The notes: generated by a model not told the origin, from the sequence alone. A stretch of DNA of 64,000 nucleotides from Firmicutes bacterium CAG:345 (GCA_000433315.1 FR893385.1:166779-230778), one strand, 5' to 3'. Counted from the first letter of the stretch, positions 17,372 through 26,235 are shown. Numbers and translations: made by a program.

Positions 17372-18373
17372 ATGAAATTTGCTGTTTTAGGTAATGGTGC
17401 CTGGGGAACTGCATTAGCCCGTTTATTATATTTAAACCATCAAGAAGTCATCCTTTGGGGAATAGATAAAAATCTTAGTGATGATATAAATAATAATCAT
17501 AAACTTACCAAATATTTTCAAGACTCTGTCATTTTGCCTGAAAAATTAAAGTCTACAACAAATTTAAATGAAGCCGTTAAAAATGCTGATGCATTAGTTT
17601 TTACTATTCCTACTTTTGCTGTAAGAAACGTTGCTTCTGAAGCTCAAAAATATATTTCAAAAAAAGTGCATATTGTAACAGGAGCTAAAGGATTTGAACC
17701 AGTTACACTCAAAAGAATGAGTGAAGTTTTAAGAGAAGAGATTACAGAAGAAAAAAGATATGAAATTGTTTCACTCATCGGACCTAGCCATGCAGAAGAA
17801 GTTATTAAGGATATGTTAACCGCTGTAACATCTACTTGCGTAGATTTAAACGAAGCTAAACTAATTCAACAAATTTTTTCTAACAAATTTTTCCGTGTAT
17901 ATACAAACACCGATGAAATTGGTGCTGAATATTGTGCCGCTATAAAAAATACCATTGCCATAGCATCCGGAATTCTTGAAGGACTTAACTATGGCGATAA
18001 TGCTAGAGCAGCTCTAGTTACAAGAAGCTTAGCAGAACTTTATAGATTAGTAACAAAAATTGGTGGAAAATTTGAAACACTTTCTGGATTAGCTGGATTA
18101 GGTGATTTAATGGTAACTTGTAATTCTTACCATTCTAGAAATTTTCAAGTAGGTTTAGCAATTGGCAAAGCTAATGAAGCAAAGACTTATCTTTCTCATA
18201 ATACTTTAACTGCCGAAGGTATAAAAACTGCTGAATCATTATATTTTTTAGCTAAAAAATATAATATCGAAATGCCTATATGCCATGCTGTATACGAAGT
18301 ATTATATCTTGATAAAAAACCATCAGATTTAATTGATGAATTGATGGGAAGACCTTTAAAATCAGAAAAATAA
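17372..18373 (+). CDS. gpsA: Glycerol-3-phosphate dehydrogenase [NAD(P)+]
   Basis: Makes sn-glycerol 3-phosphate from dihydroxyacetone phosphate for membrane lipid synthesis. The Rossmann loop GNGAWGTALA lies at residues 7-16; the catalytic lysine is in AAIKNTIAIASG, with the substrate-binding GLAGLGDLMVTC following. Length 333 is standard. The ATG follows AAAGGA and touches the stop of der, so the two are co-transcribed. Confidence 0.96.
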   Translation: MKFAVLGNGAWGTALARLLYLNHQEVILWGIDKNLSDDINNNHKLTKYFQDSVILPEKLKSTTNLNEAVKNADALVFTIPTFAVRNVASEAQKYISKKVHIVTGAKGFEPVTLKRMSEVLREEITEEKRYEIVSLIGPSHAEEVIKDMLTAVTSTCVDLNEAKLIQQIFSNKFFRVYTNTDEIGAEYCAAIKNTIAIASGILEGLNYGDNARAALVTRSLAELYRLVTKIGGKFETLSGLAGLGDLMVTCNSYHSRNFQVGLAIGKANEAKTYLSHNTLTAEGIKTAESLYFLAKKYNIEMPICHAVYEVLYLDKKPSDLIDELMGRPLKSEK

Positions 18374-18417
18374 ATCACCATTTTCGCCCATCTTTCATAT
18401 AGTAAGTGGGTGATAAA

Positions 18418-18654
18418 ATGAAAGAAAACATATTTGATCGAGTTGAGAAAAAAACAAAAGTAAAAAAAGAAGACATTTTAAAATTAGCAAAAAAAATATC
18501 TGGTCAAGATTTATCTGATGAAGATAATTTAAGAACATTAATTAAAGATGTTGCCAAGCTAGCAGGAAAAGAAGTATCAAAAGAAAAAGAAGAAAAAATA
18601 ATTTCTGCTGTAAAAAAAGACAAAATTCCAAAGAAAATGGACGATTTGATATAG
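18418..18654 (+). CDS. SpoVIF-like sporulation protein
   Basis: A 78-residue charged protein that matches the remembered pattern of the stage VI sporulation protein F family: an N-terminal F-x-x-VEKKT-x-V block, then DILKLA, then LIKDVAKLAGKEVSKEKEEKII. In Bacillus the family is needed for spore coat assembly. It sits directly before spoIVA, which supports a sporulation role. The start ATG 18418 follows GGGTGAT; a GTG four codons upstream is less likely. The family match is from memory of the motif, so moderate confidence. Confidence 0.65.
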   Translation: MKENIFDRVEKKTKVKKEDILKLAKKISGQDLSDEDNLRTLIKDVAKLAGKEVSKEKEEKIISAVKKDKIPKKMDDLI

Positions 18655-18682
18655 CATATTTATAAATTCTTTCTCATATCTT
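18654..18682 (+). promoter_or_regulatory. SigE-type (mother-cell sporulation) promoter of spoIVA
   Basis: GCATATT (18654-18660), a 14-bp spacer and CATATCTT (18675-18682) fit the SigE consensus, exact in the -35 and partial in the -10. B. subtilis spoIVA is SigE-dependent. The start point would be ~18690, just before the AGGAGG ribosome site. Confidence 0.5.
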
Positions 18683-18704
18683 TTAGAGGAATATGAGGAG
18701 GAAT

Positions 18705-20183
18705 ATGAACTTTTTAGAGATCATGAGCGATATTGCTCATAGAAATAACGGCGATTGCTATATAGGTGTTGTAGGGCCTGTCAGAGTAGGAAAAAGCACT
18801 TTTATTAAGCGCTTTATGGAAAAAGCAGTCATTCCATATATAACTGATGAAGACGACAAAAAGCGCGCAGAAGACGAATTACCTATTTCTGGAAGTGGAA
18901 AAACTATTACAACTGGTGAACCTAAATTTGTTCCAGCAAACGCAATAGCTATTAAAGCTGGAGATGATTATACAATTAATGTACGCTTAATTGATTGTGT
19001 AGGTTATATCGTTGAAGATAGTTTAGGTTACTTAGAAAATGGAAAAATGCGTCTTGTAAAAACACCTTGGTTTACTGAAGAGCTTCCTTTTGATGAAGCC
19101 GCTAAAATAGGGACAGAAAAAGTTATCAAAGAACATTCAACCATAGGAATAATGATTACAACTGATGGTTCATTTGGAGATATTAAAAGAGAAAGCTTCA
19201 TATCAGCTGAAGAAAAAACAGTAGAAGAACTTAAAATCACTGGTAAACCATTTGTTATAATTTTAAATTCTTCTTTACCAGGTGATGAAAATACAATTGC
19301 ATTAAGACAAAATCTTGAAAAAAAATATCAAGTTCCAGTAATTTTGAAAGATGTTTCAAATATGGAAGAAAAAGATGCTACAGACATTTTAAAGACTGCA
19401 TTAGAAGAATTTCCAATTACTTCTATTGCCTTATCTTTACCTACATGGGTAGCAAATCTTTCAGATGACCACTACATAAAAAAATCATTAAATCAAACTG
19501 TAGAAGATAAAATTAAAGAAGCCGGAAAAATTAAAGATATAAATTCTCTTTTACCAGTATTAAAAGAAAATGAATTTGCCGATGATGTTTCATTAACTGA
19601 TGTCGATTTAAAAACAGGAATTATTACTATAACAATTGATGTGAATCAAGATTTATATGATAAAGTTTTAAGTGAATTAGTCGGTTGTGAAATACAAGAT
19701 AAAGATGAATTAATTAAAAAGATATCAGAATTGACAATGATGAAAAAAGAATATGAAGTCATTGGCAATGCTCTTTCAATGGCAATGTCTACTGGATATG
19801 GAGTTTCATCTCCCAAAGCCGAAAATTGCAAATTGAATAAACCAGAAATTTTCAAAACAGGAAATAGATACGGAATTAAAATATCTAGTACTGCCCCTAC
19901 TTATCATATTTTACGTGTAGATAGTCAGCAATCATTTGAACCAATACTCGGAAATAAAGAACAAGCAGAATATTTCTTAAAAACACTAGAAGAAGCTTAT
20001 AATGAAGATCCTCAATCTTTACTTGAAAAAGAACTATTTGGACAAAAAATAAAAGATATAATTTCTAGCACCCTATTAATTAAAGTTAATTCCTTACCAG
20101 AACCATTGAAAATAAAACTTCAAAGTATTATCAAAGCCCTAACTGATAAAGGAAAAAACAATCTTATTGCTTTCGTATTCTAA
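18705..20183 (+). CDS. spoIVA: Stage IV sporulation protein A (spore coat ATPase)
   Basis: Mother-cell ATPase that polymerises on the forespore surface and forms the base of the spore coat. From ATG 18705 it is 492 residues, the length of the B. subtilis protein, and the N-terminus aligns residue for residue as I remember it (DIAHRNNGDCYIGVVG). Walker A GPVRVGKS is at 25-32; RLIDCVGY, EHSTIGIMITTDGSFGDI and KPFVIILNS follow. The C-terminal region ends in IAFVF, like the hydrophobic end of the family. An ATG 12 bp upstream is also preceded by GAGG, but the alignment favours the later one. It is strong evidence of a spore-forming lineage. Confidence 0.96.
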   Translation: MNFLEIMSDIAHRNNGDCYIGVVGPVRVGKSTFIKRFMEKAVIPYITDEDDKKRAEDELPISGSGKTITTGEPKFVPANAIAIKAGDDYTINVRLIDCVGYIVEDSLGYLENGKMRLVKTPWFTEELPFDEAAKIGTEKVIKEHSTIGIMITTDGSFGDIKRESFISAEEKTVEELKITGKPFVIILNSSLPGDENTIALRQNLEKKYQVPVILKDVSNMEEKDATDILKTALEEFPITSIALSLPTWVANLSDDHYIKKSLNQTVEDKIKEAGKIKDINSLLPVLKENEFADDVSLTDVDLKTGIITITIDVNQDLYDKVLSELVGCEIQDKDELIKKISELTMMKKEYEVIGNALSMAMSTGYGVSSPKAENCKLNKPEIFKTGNRYGIKISSTAPTYHILRVDSQQSFEPILGNKEQAEYFLKTLEEAYNEDPQSLLEKELFGQKIKDIISSTLLIKVNSLPEPLKIKLQSIIKALTDKGKNNLIAFVF

Positions 20184-20203
20184 GCTGCTTTTGCAGCTTT
20201 TTT
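20183..20203 (+). terminator. Terminator of spoIVA
   Basis: AGCTGC (20183-20188), loop TTTT, GCAGCT (20193-20198), then a T run. Confidence 0.85.
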
Positions 20204-20238
20204 ATTGTTACAAAACATTCAAAAAGTAAAGCTAAGTA

Positions 20239-20267
20239 TTGCAATAAAAGCGCTTTTATGGTATTAA
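20239..20267 (+). promoter_or_regulatory. hup promoter with a 16-bp palindrome in the spacer
   Basis: TTGCAA (20239-20244), 17 bp, TATTAA (20262-20267). The spacer is almost entirely the perfect dyad ATAAAAGCGCTTTTAT (20244-20259), a possible operator. Confidence 0.55.
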
Positions 20268-20292
20268 TTTATTATCAAGGAGATACATTTAT

Positions 20293-20565
20293 ATGAATAC
20301 AAATGAATTCGTTGACGCTGTTGCTACAGAAGCTAGATTAACAAAAACACAAGCTCGCGAAGTTATCGATGCTGTATTTACAGCCGTAACAAAAGGTCTT
20401 GTTGCAGGCGAAAAAATCAATGTTTCTGGATTTGGCACTTTTGAAGTTAAAGACAAACCTGCTCGCATGGGTATAAATCCTTCTACTGGCGAAAAAATTG
20501 AAATCGATGCAAGAAAAGCTGTTTCATTCAAACCAGCAAAGAATTTAAAAGAATTAATTAAATAG
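20293..20565 (+). CDS. hup: HU family nucleoid DNA-binding protein
   Basis: 90-residue histone-like protein that bends and wraps DNA as a dimer. The beta-arm region GFGTFEVKDKPARMGINPSTGEKI has the conserved RxGxNPxTG sequence with the intercalating proline, and the end VSFKPAKNLKELIK is typical. AAGGAG (20277-20282) lies 10 nt upstream of the ATG. The position after spoIVA matches hbs in B. subtilis. Confidence 0.96.
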   Translation: MNTNEFVDAVATEARLTKTQAREVIDAVFTAVTKGLVAGEKINVSGFGTFEVKDKPARMGINPSTGEKIEIDARKAVSFKPAKNLKELIK

Positions 20566-20587
20566 TTTATTATCCATCCCTCTTTTT

Positions 20588-20616
20588 AAAACTCCCTCTT
20601 TCTCTTGGGAGTTTTT
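20588..20616 (+). terminator. Terminator of hup
   Basis: AAAACTCCC (20588-20596) pairs with GGGAGTTTT (20607-20615). The right arm also contains GGGAG, which could act as a ribosome site for a TTG start at 20619 of the next gene. Confidence 0.75.
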
Positions 20617-20645
20617 ATTTGCCTATTTTTATCATATCATTTAAT

Positions 20646-21269
20646 ATGAAAAAAATAATATTAATAGGATCAACAGGAAAAATGGGTCAAATGATAAAAA
20701 AATACCTTCCTAAAAGCATTCACATTATTGACGAAATAAATAGTGAGCAACAAAAAATCTCAAATATTTTTTGTGATGCTGCCATTGATTTTTCTAATCC
20801 AATAGCAACAAATAAATATGCACCAATATTTATATCAAATAAGATTCCATATATTTGTGGGACGACTGGTCTTACAAAAAATACTATAGATTTACTAAAA
20901 AAATTGACACAATACCATCAAACTCACTTTACTCTTCTTCCTTCATTCGATCCTGAATTTTATAAAATTTGTGATTTTATAAAAACAATAAATTGCAAAA
21001 AAATAATTATTGAAGAATTTCATAATAAAACAAAAAAAGATATTCCTTCAGGATGTGCTGCTTATATTAAAAAAATATACTCATATATTCCAGTTACAAT
21101 AATTTCCAATCGTCAAGATATTAAATTCTTTCGGCATATAATTACTTTAATACTAGATAACAAAAGGATTTCAATAAATTATGAAGTTTTTGATAGAAAA
21201 ATATATATTGCTGGAATTTTAAAAGCCTTAGAAAAAATATCTTTTAATGGCTTTGTTGAAAGGTTATAA
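20646..21269 (+). CDS. dapB: 4-hydroxy-tetrahydrodipicolinate reductase, short form
   Basis: Reduces the dihydrodipicolinate precursor in lysine and diaminopimelate synthesis. The Rossmann loop GSTGKMG is at residues 8-14; CGTTGLT and the substrate-binding EEFHNKTKKDIPSG (lysine and PSG retained) mark the family. At 207 residues it is clearly shorter than the usual 240-270, mostly through tighter loops. ATG 20646 fits the conserved N-terminus but has no ribosome site, so it may be leaderless; a TTG at 20619 has GGGAG seven nt upstream, inside the hup terminator. The gene is followed by cca as in B. subtilis. Confidence 0.8.
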   Translation: MKKIILIGSTGKMGQMIKKYLPKSIHIIDEINSEQQKISNIFCDAAIDFSNPIATNKYAPIFISNKIPYICGTTGLTKNTIDLLKKLTQYHQTHFTLLPSFDPEFYKICDFIKTINCKKIIIEEFHNKTKKDIPSGCAAYIKKIYSYIPVTIISNRQDIKFFRHIITLILDNKRISINYEVFDRKIYIAGILKALEKISFNGFVERL

Positions 21270-21276
21270 TAAAATC

Positions 21277-21918
21277 ATGTTTGAGGATATATTTAAATTT
21301 ATTAATAATACTTTTCCATATGGAGAATTTTATATTGTCGGCGGAGCCACTAGAGATTTTCTTTTAAAAAAACAAGATATACATGATATAGATATCGCAA
21401 CTTCATTAACATCTGCAGAAATAAAAGAATATCTCAAAGATGCTAACTATCGGTTCGAAAACTTGGGAATTGTTAACTATTCTTTATATAAATACCATAT
21501 AACATTTGCTACAATGAGAAAAGAAAATGATTATCTTGATTTTAGACATCCTTCTAAAATTGAATTCATTACTTCTCCATTAATAGATAGCTATCGCAGA
21601 GATTTTACAATTAATGCTATATATTTTGATAAAAATGGTAATATTTTTGACCCTCAAAACGGAGTTTTAGATTTAAATAATCATTTAATTAGAATAATTG
21701 GCAATCCACAAACAAGAATTAAAGAAGACCCTTTGAGAATTATTAGAGCATATAGATTTAAAAACGATTTAAATTTTGAAATCGAATCAACATTATTTAA
21801 AGCAATATGCGATAATAAAAAAGAGATTCAAAAATTATCAAAAGGAAAAATAGAAGAAGAAAAACACAAATGCAAAATTCCTTTTTCTAAAGATATACTA
21901 ATTTTTCTAAATATTTAA
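21277..21918 (+). CDS. cca: CCA-adding enzyme, head and neck only (truncated)
   Basis: tRNA nucleotidyltransferase-type protein of 213 residues. Present are the polymerase head with VGGATRDFLL, the metal-binding DIDIATS (two Asp), the RRDFTINAIY motif, and the neck sequence EDPLRIIRAYRF that selects the nucleotide. Enzymes of this class in Bacillus have ~390-400 residues; the body and tail that hold the tRNA are missing and the frame closes with ~15 unrelated residues 9 bp before dnaD. Both tRNA genes in this window encode CCA, so full addition activity may not be needed. The ATG at 21277 follows AAAGG. It could be a reduced repair enzyme or a decaying gene. Confidence 0.75.
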   Translation: MFEDIFKFINNTFPYGEFYIVGGATRDFLLKKQDIHDIDIATSLTSAEIKEYLKDANYRFENLGIVNYSLYKYHITFATMRKENDYLDFRHPSKIEFITSPLIDSYRRDFTINAIYFDKNGNIFDPQNGVLDLNNHLIRIIGNPQTRIKEDPLRIIRAYRFKNDLNFEIESTLFKAICDNKKEIQKLSKGKIEEEKHKCKIPFSKDILIFLNI

Positions 21919-21927
21919 GAGGTTAAA

Positions 21928-22527
21928 ATGGATTTTATATTAGAAGACATAGATTGGCGAAAAATATTAATTCGCCGTTATAAAAACTATCATTTAAATG
22001 AGAACGATCTTGCTGTTATTCTCTTAATTAATGAACTAAATAGAGGGGTTCCTCATCTCATTAGTCCAGAAGAAATTGTTCCATATACAACGATGAACGC
22101 TGAACAAATTGAACAGATAATGAGCAAATTACTCAAAGCAGGATACGCATCTATTGAAGGTGTCTCTTTTTCTGTTAATGCAATTAAGAAAAAAATATTT
22201 GATGATACTGTTAAAGAAGCTTCTTTAGCAAAAGATGAAATACAAGATAAAACACAATTTGAAGAAATATATCATCGACTTGAAGTAATCTTAAAAAGAC
22301 AAATTACCGCTTTAGAATATGACGTTGTAACATCTTGGTCACAGCAAAATATGTCTCTGGAACAATTAAATGATATTATCAATACTTTAAAAACTACAAG
22401 AAAAAAATTATCGATTGCAATAATAGATAAAGAATTTCAAACAAGAAGAAACAATGCAATTAAAATAAAAAATGATCCAAAAGCTGAAAAAATACTAGGT
22501 GTTGATTTATATAATAAAAATGAATAA
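21928..22527 (+). CDS. dnaD: DnaD-like replication initiation protein
   Basis: Primosomal protein that helps load the helicase during replication initiation and restart in Firmicutes. The N-terminal winged helix spans about residues 15-95 and the C-terminal DnaD/DnaB domain about 115-185, including EIYHRLEVILKRQITALEYDVVTSW and a region of helix that continues to NAIKIKN. At 199 residues it is somewhat shorter than in Bacillus (~230). It starts behind AGAGG and overlaps nth by 8 bp, the B. subtilis arrangement dnaD-nth. Confidence 0.85.
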   Translation: MDFILEDIDWRKILIRRYKNYHLNENDLAVILLINELNRGVPHLISPEEIVPYTTMNAEQIEQIMSKLLKAGYASIEGVSFSVNAIKKKIFDDTVKEASLAKDEIQDKTQFEEIYHRLEVILKRQITALEYDVVTSWSQQNMSLEQLNDIINTLKTTRKKLSIAIIDKEFQTRRNNAIKIKNDPKAEKILGVDLYNKNE

Positions 22528-23152
22528 AACTGAAAAATTAAAACTAGTGCAAATAGAACTAAACGATCTTTATGGTGAAACAAAATGCTTTTTAAATTAT
22601 AACAAAGATTATGAATTGCTTTTTGCTATAATGTTATCTGCGCAAACAACAGATAAATCAGTAAATAATGTTACATCTATTCTATTTGAAAAATATAAGT
22701 CACTAGAAGAATTTAGCAAAGCTGATATAAATGAATTAATAACCTATTTAATGCCTTTAGGCCTAGCAAAAAATAAAGCAAAACACCTTTTGAAAACAGC
22801 GAATATTCTCCATAATGACTTTAATGATATAATTCCTAAAAATAGAGAAGAACTAATGAATTTGCCTGGTGTTGGATATAAAACAGCAACGGTATTTTTA
22901 GCCGAATTATATAACTATCCATCAATTCCAGTAGATACACACATAAAAAGAGTCATTTCAAAATTAAATATTTTTCCAAAAGTTAACGATCCAACAAAAA
23001 TATCACAAAATCTAGATAAATATTATAAAGAAAATAATCATATAAATTTTCATCGCCAATTAATATTATTTGGCAGAAATATTTGCACTGCTAGAAATCC
23101 AAAATGCAATATATGTCCTTTTTCAAAAAATTTATGTAAACAAAAAAACTAG
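22520..23152 (+). CDS. nth: Endonuclease III
   Basis: Bifunctional DNA glycosylase/AP lyase removing oxidised pyrimidines. The helix-hairpin-helix LPGVGYKTA carries the catalytic Lys, and the Asp is in the VDTHIKR stretch. The 4Fe-4S cysteines are in CTARNPKCNICPFSKNLC; the last gap is six residues where E. coli and Bacillus have five. Start ATG 22520 (210 residues) overlaps the end of dnaD and lacks a strong ribosome site, so coupling is likely; a GTG at 22499 is the alternative. Confidence 0.93.
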   Translation: MNKTEKLKLVQIELNDLYGETKCFLNYNKDYELLFAIMLSAQTTDKSVNNVTSILFEKYKSLEEFSKADINELITYLMPLGLAKNKAKHLLKTANILHNDFNDIIPKNREELMNLPGVGYKTATVFLAELYNYPSIPVDTHIKRVISKLNIFPKVNDPTKISQNLDKYYKENNHINFHRQLILFGRNICTARNPKCNICPFSKNLCKQKN

Positions 23153-23162
23153 GTGTGACATC

Positions 23163-23192
23163 AAGTTCTTATATACATATAAGAACTTTTTT
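23163..23192 (+). terminator. Terminator after nth
   Basis: AAGTTCTTATAT (23163-23174) pairs perfectly with ATATAAGAACTT (23177-23188), followed by T7. It may work in both directions. Confidence 0.85.
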
Positions 23193-23204
23193 TCTACCCT
23201 AGTT

Positions 23205-23462
23205 TTAAATATCTTGGCGATAATTATCAAATAATGAAGTAGCTATATAATCATAGTTAATTCTGTTGAAATCATCCTCGTCCATTGCAGCTATTGCAAA
23301 TAAATAGCTAGCCATTTTTTTAGAATCTTCTTTAATAAAAGTGACTTCTGAACCCACATTACATTCTCTATTAATAATGTAAAATTTTGAGCCAACTTGG
23401 ACGAGAGATTTATGATTACGGCATTCAATAACTTTGCCATGTAACTTTTTTATAAAATTCAT
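23205..23462 (-). CDS. Small protein of unknown function
   Basis: 85 residues that I do not recognise. The first ~45 look like a small beta-barrel or SH3-like sheet (GKVIECRNHKSLVQVGSKFYII), followed by an acidic helical tail. No signal or membrane segment. A strong ribosome site GGAGA precedes the ATG at 23462, which supports translation. It is a single minus-strand gene, convergent with nth. Confidence 0.6.
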   Translation of the reverse strand: MNFIKKLHGKVIECRNHKSLVQVGSKFYIINRECNVGSEVTFIKEDSKKMASYLFAIAAMDEDDFNRINYDYIATSLFDNYRQDI

Positions 23463-23594
23463 AGTCTTCTCCTTTCCAACTTTATAGAGTATATCATAAA
23501 AATTTTAAAATGCAAGCAAAATTCTTATTTTTTTAAAAAAGTTATTTTTTTAATTATATAATTATTTTTCTTGTTTTTTTAATTTATATATTAT

Positions 23595-23618
23595 AAAAGC
23601 CGTGGTTTCCCACGGCTA
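23595..23618 (-). terminator. Terminator of the OB-fold lipoprotein gene
   Basis: On the minus strand AGCCGTGG pairs with CCACGGCT (plus 23598-23617) and is followed by TTTT. Confidence 0.8.
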
Positions 23619-23644
23619 ATTTAACCTAATTTAAATAATTTATA

Positions 23645-26185
23645 TTATTCAGCAGTATAGTAAATAACAAACGATGTGAAACGGCTTTGAGCACCAGTAT
23701 TATTAAATGTAACAGAAGAAACACTCTCATTGAAAGTTACATCAAAACCAGGTTGTTTATTTTGTTCTCCTATTGTATAAAGATCACTAGTCAATTCAGC
23801 TCCAGATGTAGTTTTACCAGAACCTACTTCAAGAATACCTTTAATATTAGAGCCTGGAGCATATTGAAATTCAATCTTTGAAATTTTATATGAAGCATCT
23901 TTTGCAGTAAATGTTAATGTATGACCCAAATAAATTCTTACTTCAGACTTATTATTTAAAGGTGCGTTTTTACTTGTGCCTTGTAAATTAATAATATCAA
24001 ATTTTTCATCTCCGAAATTAAATCCATTATCAATTGCAACACCACTACCATTTGTATAAGTAATAGTATCAGTTAAAACATCACCAGCTTCAGCTTTTTT
24101 AACTGTTACTGTTATTGTATCAGTAACAACAGCGTCAGAAGAATTTTTACCTACTGTTGTAACAGTAATAACTGCAGTACCAACTGCAACACCAACTACT
24201 TTACCATTTTCAACTGTTGCAAATTCTTCATGATCAGAGGACCATGTAACATTTTGATCAGCTGTTGCAGGTAAAACAGAAGCGGTTAATTGAAGACTTT
24301 GTCCAACAGAAAGTTCAACACTATCTTCACCAGCAATTGTTACAGATTCAACAGCATCATAACCAACTTCTTCAGCTTTAGTTAAATAAACATTACCATA
24401 TTTACTACTGGAAACATCAACAATATAACCAGTAAAATTATATCTCTTTCCATTTTCAAGAGTTGCAGCAAGGGCGCCTGTAACACTAGTTAAACTAAAT
24501 TGATTAGAACTTCCTGGAACAATAATATTATAATATGTAACTCCCTTAGTATTAGTTGTAACAGATAATGTACCAACAAATGAAATTAAATCCATTCCTC
24601 TTTCTGCATCAGTAGTAGCAATGAAAGCATCTAATTCAGTAGCTGTCCAAGTAGCAGCTGTATCTTCAATAACTGGAGCAGTATCAGTTAAAGCTACAAT
24701 TTCTGCAGTGGCATCAAATTGATTATTACCATTTCTAGCAACTAATGTACCAGTAACTTTAAGATATTGACCAACTTGATATTCATGAGCAGCATTTAAC
24801 CATATAACAATGTTATCATCTTTGCCAGTTCCTTCAGAAATCAATAAAGATTTTGCAGTAACAGCAGTAACAACACCTTTAACTTCAACTTTTTTGCCTG
24901 TATATTCTGCAGTTTGAGCTGTAGAAATAGAAACAGCTTCGGCTTCAGATGGAACATCAGGTTGATCTGGTTCTTCAGTATCATCGCCTAATACAATACC
25001 ATTAAATTCAATTTTTTCATTAAAATTAAGTCTGAATCCAATCATTGTAATTGAATCACCAACTTTTAAGTCTTTAGTTACAGCACTTGTTAAGAAATCT
25101 TGAGCATTGGAATACTTCCATTCACCATTGGTATTATCAACGCTTAATGATGTTTTAGCACCACTAGCACCATAAACTAAAATATCTTCACCAGAATCAT
25201 CAGTAAGGTAGAAGTTACCATATTTAGTACCATCAGTTCTATCATCATATTGCCATGATTTAATAGTACCAGTAACTTTATAAAGTTCTTTTGTATTTGG
25301 CTCAGTAGCATTTAATTCAGCAACTGTCTTTGTTGCGTTATAAACTGGTTTATCATCAACTGAAAGAATTAAAGCATTAACTTCTTTTGTAGTATTATAG
25401 TCTGCGCGTTTAGCAACAAAACTAAGTTTTGTACCAACTTTAATATCTTTTGTTTGTTCGTTTGTCTTAAAATCAGACATAGCTGCAAGAGTATATTTTT
25501 CACTTGCTAAATCATAAGTTAAGGCACCAGCATTTACTGCGCAGTTATAAACTAAATATTCTGTATTAGTTGTACCATCGGTTACATAAAAACGGCCTTG
25601 GTTACCAAATCCGTCATCATAATAAGCTCTTGAAACAACACCACTTGTAACATAAGCTGTTTTACCGACACTATCATCTGCAGCAAAAATTTCTTCCAAT
25701 TTTGCAACTTTTCTTGCTGGTTCAGCTTTTGATGCTAAGATTTCAAGATTTACAGAATCACTGGTTCCTTTATATGTAACAGTAAGAGTAACAGAACCTG
25801 CACCAACAGCAGAAAGAATCTTACCATTAACTAAGAGAGCTTCAGTATTAGAAGAAGAAATTACTAAATCACCAGATGAAATTAATGCATTGAGATTAAA
25901 ATCAACACTTGAGCCATTTTCATAAATAGCAATTTCAAGTCTTCTATCAGCTTCACTTGCATGCCATTCAGCTTGTAATTCTTCCTTATTTGCAATAGAA
26001 ATTGTTACAACAACTGGAGTAGTACTAGATGGAGTAGTAGAACTAGGATTTGTAGAAATAGATGGAGTAACAGTTGAAGATGATGGAGTAGTAGAAGATG
26101 AGGATGGTGTCTTGTTACAAGAAGCACTAACACCAACTGTAAGCAAGCTAACTAATGTGAATAATAATAAATTTCTCTTTTTCAT
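23645..26185 (-). CDS. Large surface lipoprotein with OB-fold-like repeats and an Ig-like (BIG2) domain
   Basis: 846 residues from the ATG at 26185, chosen because AAGGAGGG precedes it. The signal peptide ends in LTVGVSASC, followed by a ~40-residue Ser/Thr/Pro linker. Several repeated beta-rich modules follow, each with a VTGTI or VKGVVTAV strand and a YLTDDSG or LISEGTG turn, typical of OB-fold nucleic-acid-binding modules in secreted nucleases. A BIG2 domain (LSVGQSLQLTASVLPATADQ) precedes a C-terminal beta-sandwich-like region. It is the distal gene of the import region, so nucleic-acid binding at the cell surface is a reasonable but unproven guess. Confidence 0.7.
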   Translation of the reverse strand: MKKRNLLLFTLVSLLTVGVSASCNKTPSSSSTTPSSSTVTPSISTNPSSTTPSSTTPVVVTISIANKEELQAEWHASEADRRLEIAIYENGSSVDFNLNALISSGDLVISSSNTEALLVNGKILSAVGAGSVTLTVTYKGTSDSVNLEILASKAEPARKVAKLEEIFAADDSVGKTAYVTSGVVSRAYYDDGFGNQGRFYVTDGTTNTEYLVYNCAVNAGALTYDLASEKYTLAAMSDFKTNEQTKDIKVGTKLSFVAKRADYNTTKEVNALILSVDDKPVYNATKTVAELNATEPNTKELYKVTGTIKSWQYDDRTDGTKYGNFYLTDDSGEDILVYGASGAKTSLSVDNTNGEWKYSNAQDFLTSAVTKDLKVGDSITMIGFRLNFNEKIEFNGIVLGDDTEEPDQPDVPSEAEAVSISTAQTAEYTGKKVEVKGVVTAVTAKSLLISEGTGKDDNIVIWLNAAHEYQVGQYLKVTGTLVARNGNNQFDATAEIVALTDTAPVIEDTAATWTATELDAFIATTDAERGMDLISFVGTLSVTTNTKGVTYYNIIVPGSSNQFSLTSVTGALAATLENGKRYNFTGYIVDVSSSKYGNVYLTKAEEVGYDAVESVTIAGEDSVELSVGQSLQLTASVLPATADQNVTWSSDHEEFATVENGKVVGVAVGTAVITVTTVGKNSSDAVVTDTITVTVKKAEAGDVLTDTITYTNGSGVAIDNGFNFGDEKFDIINLQGTSKNAPLNNKSEVRIYLGHTLTFTAKDASYKISKIEFQYAPGSNIKGILEVGSGKTTSGAELTSDLYTIGEQNKQPGFDVTFNESVSSVTFNNTGAQSRFTSFVIYYTAE

Positions 26186-26235
26186 TAATCCCTCCTTATT
26201 CACTTTTATATATTACCGTGTAACGGATAATATCA

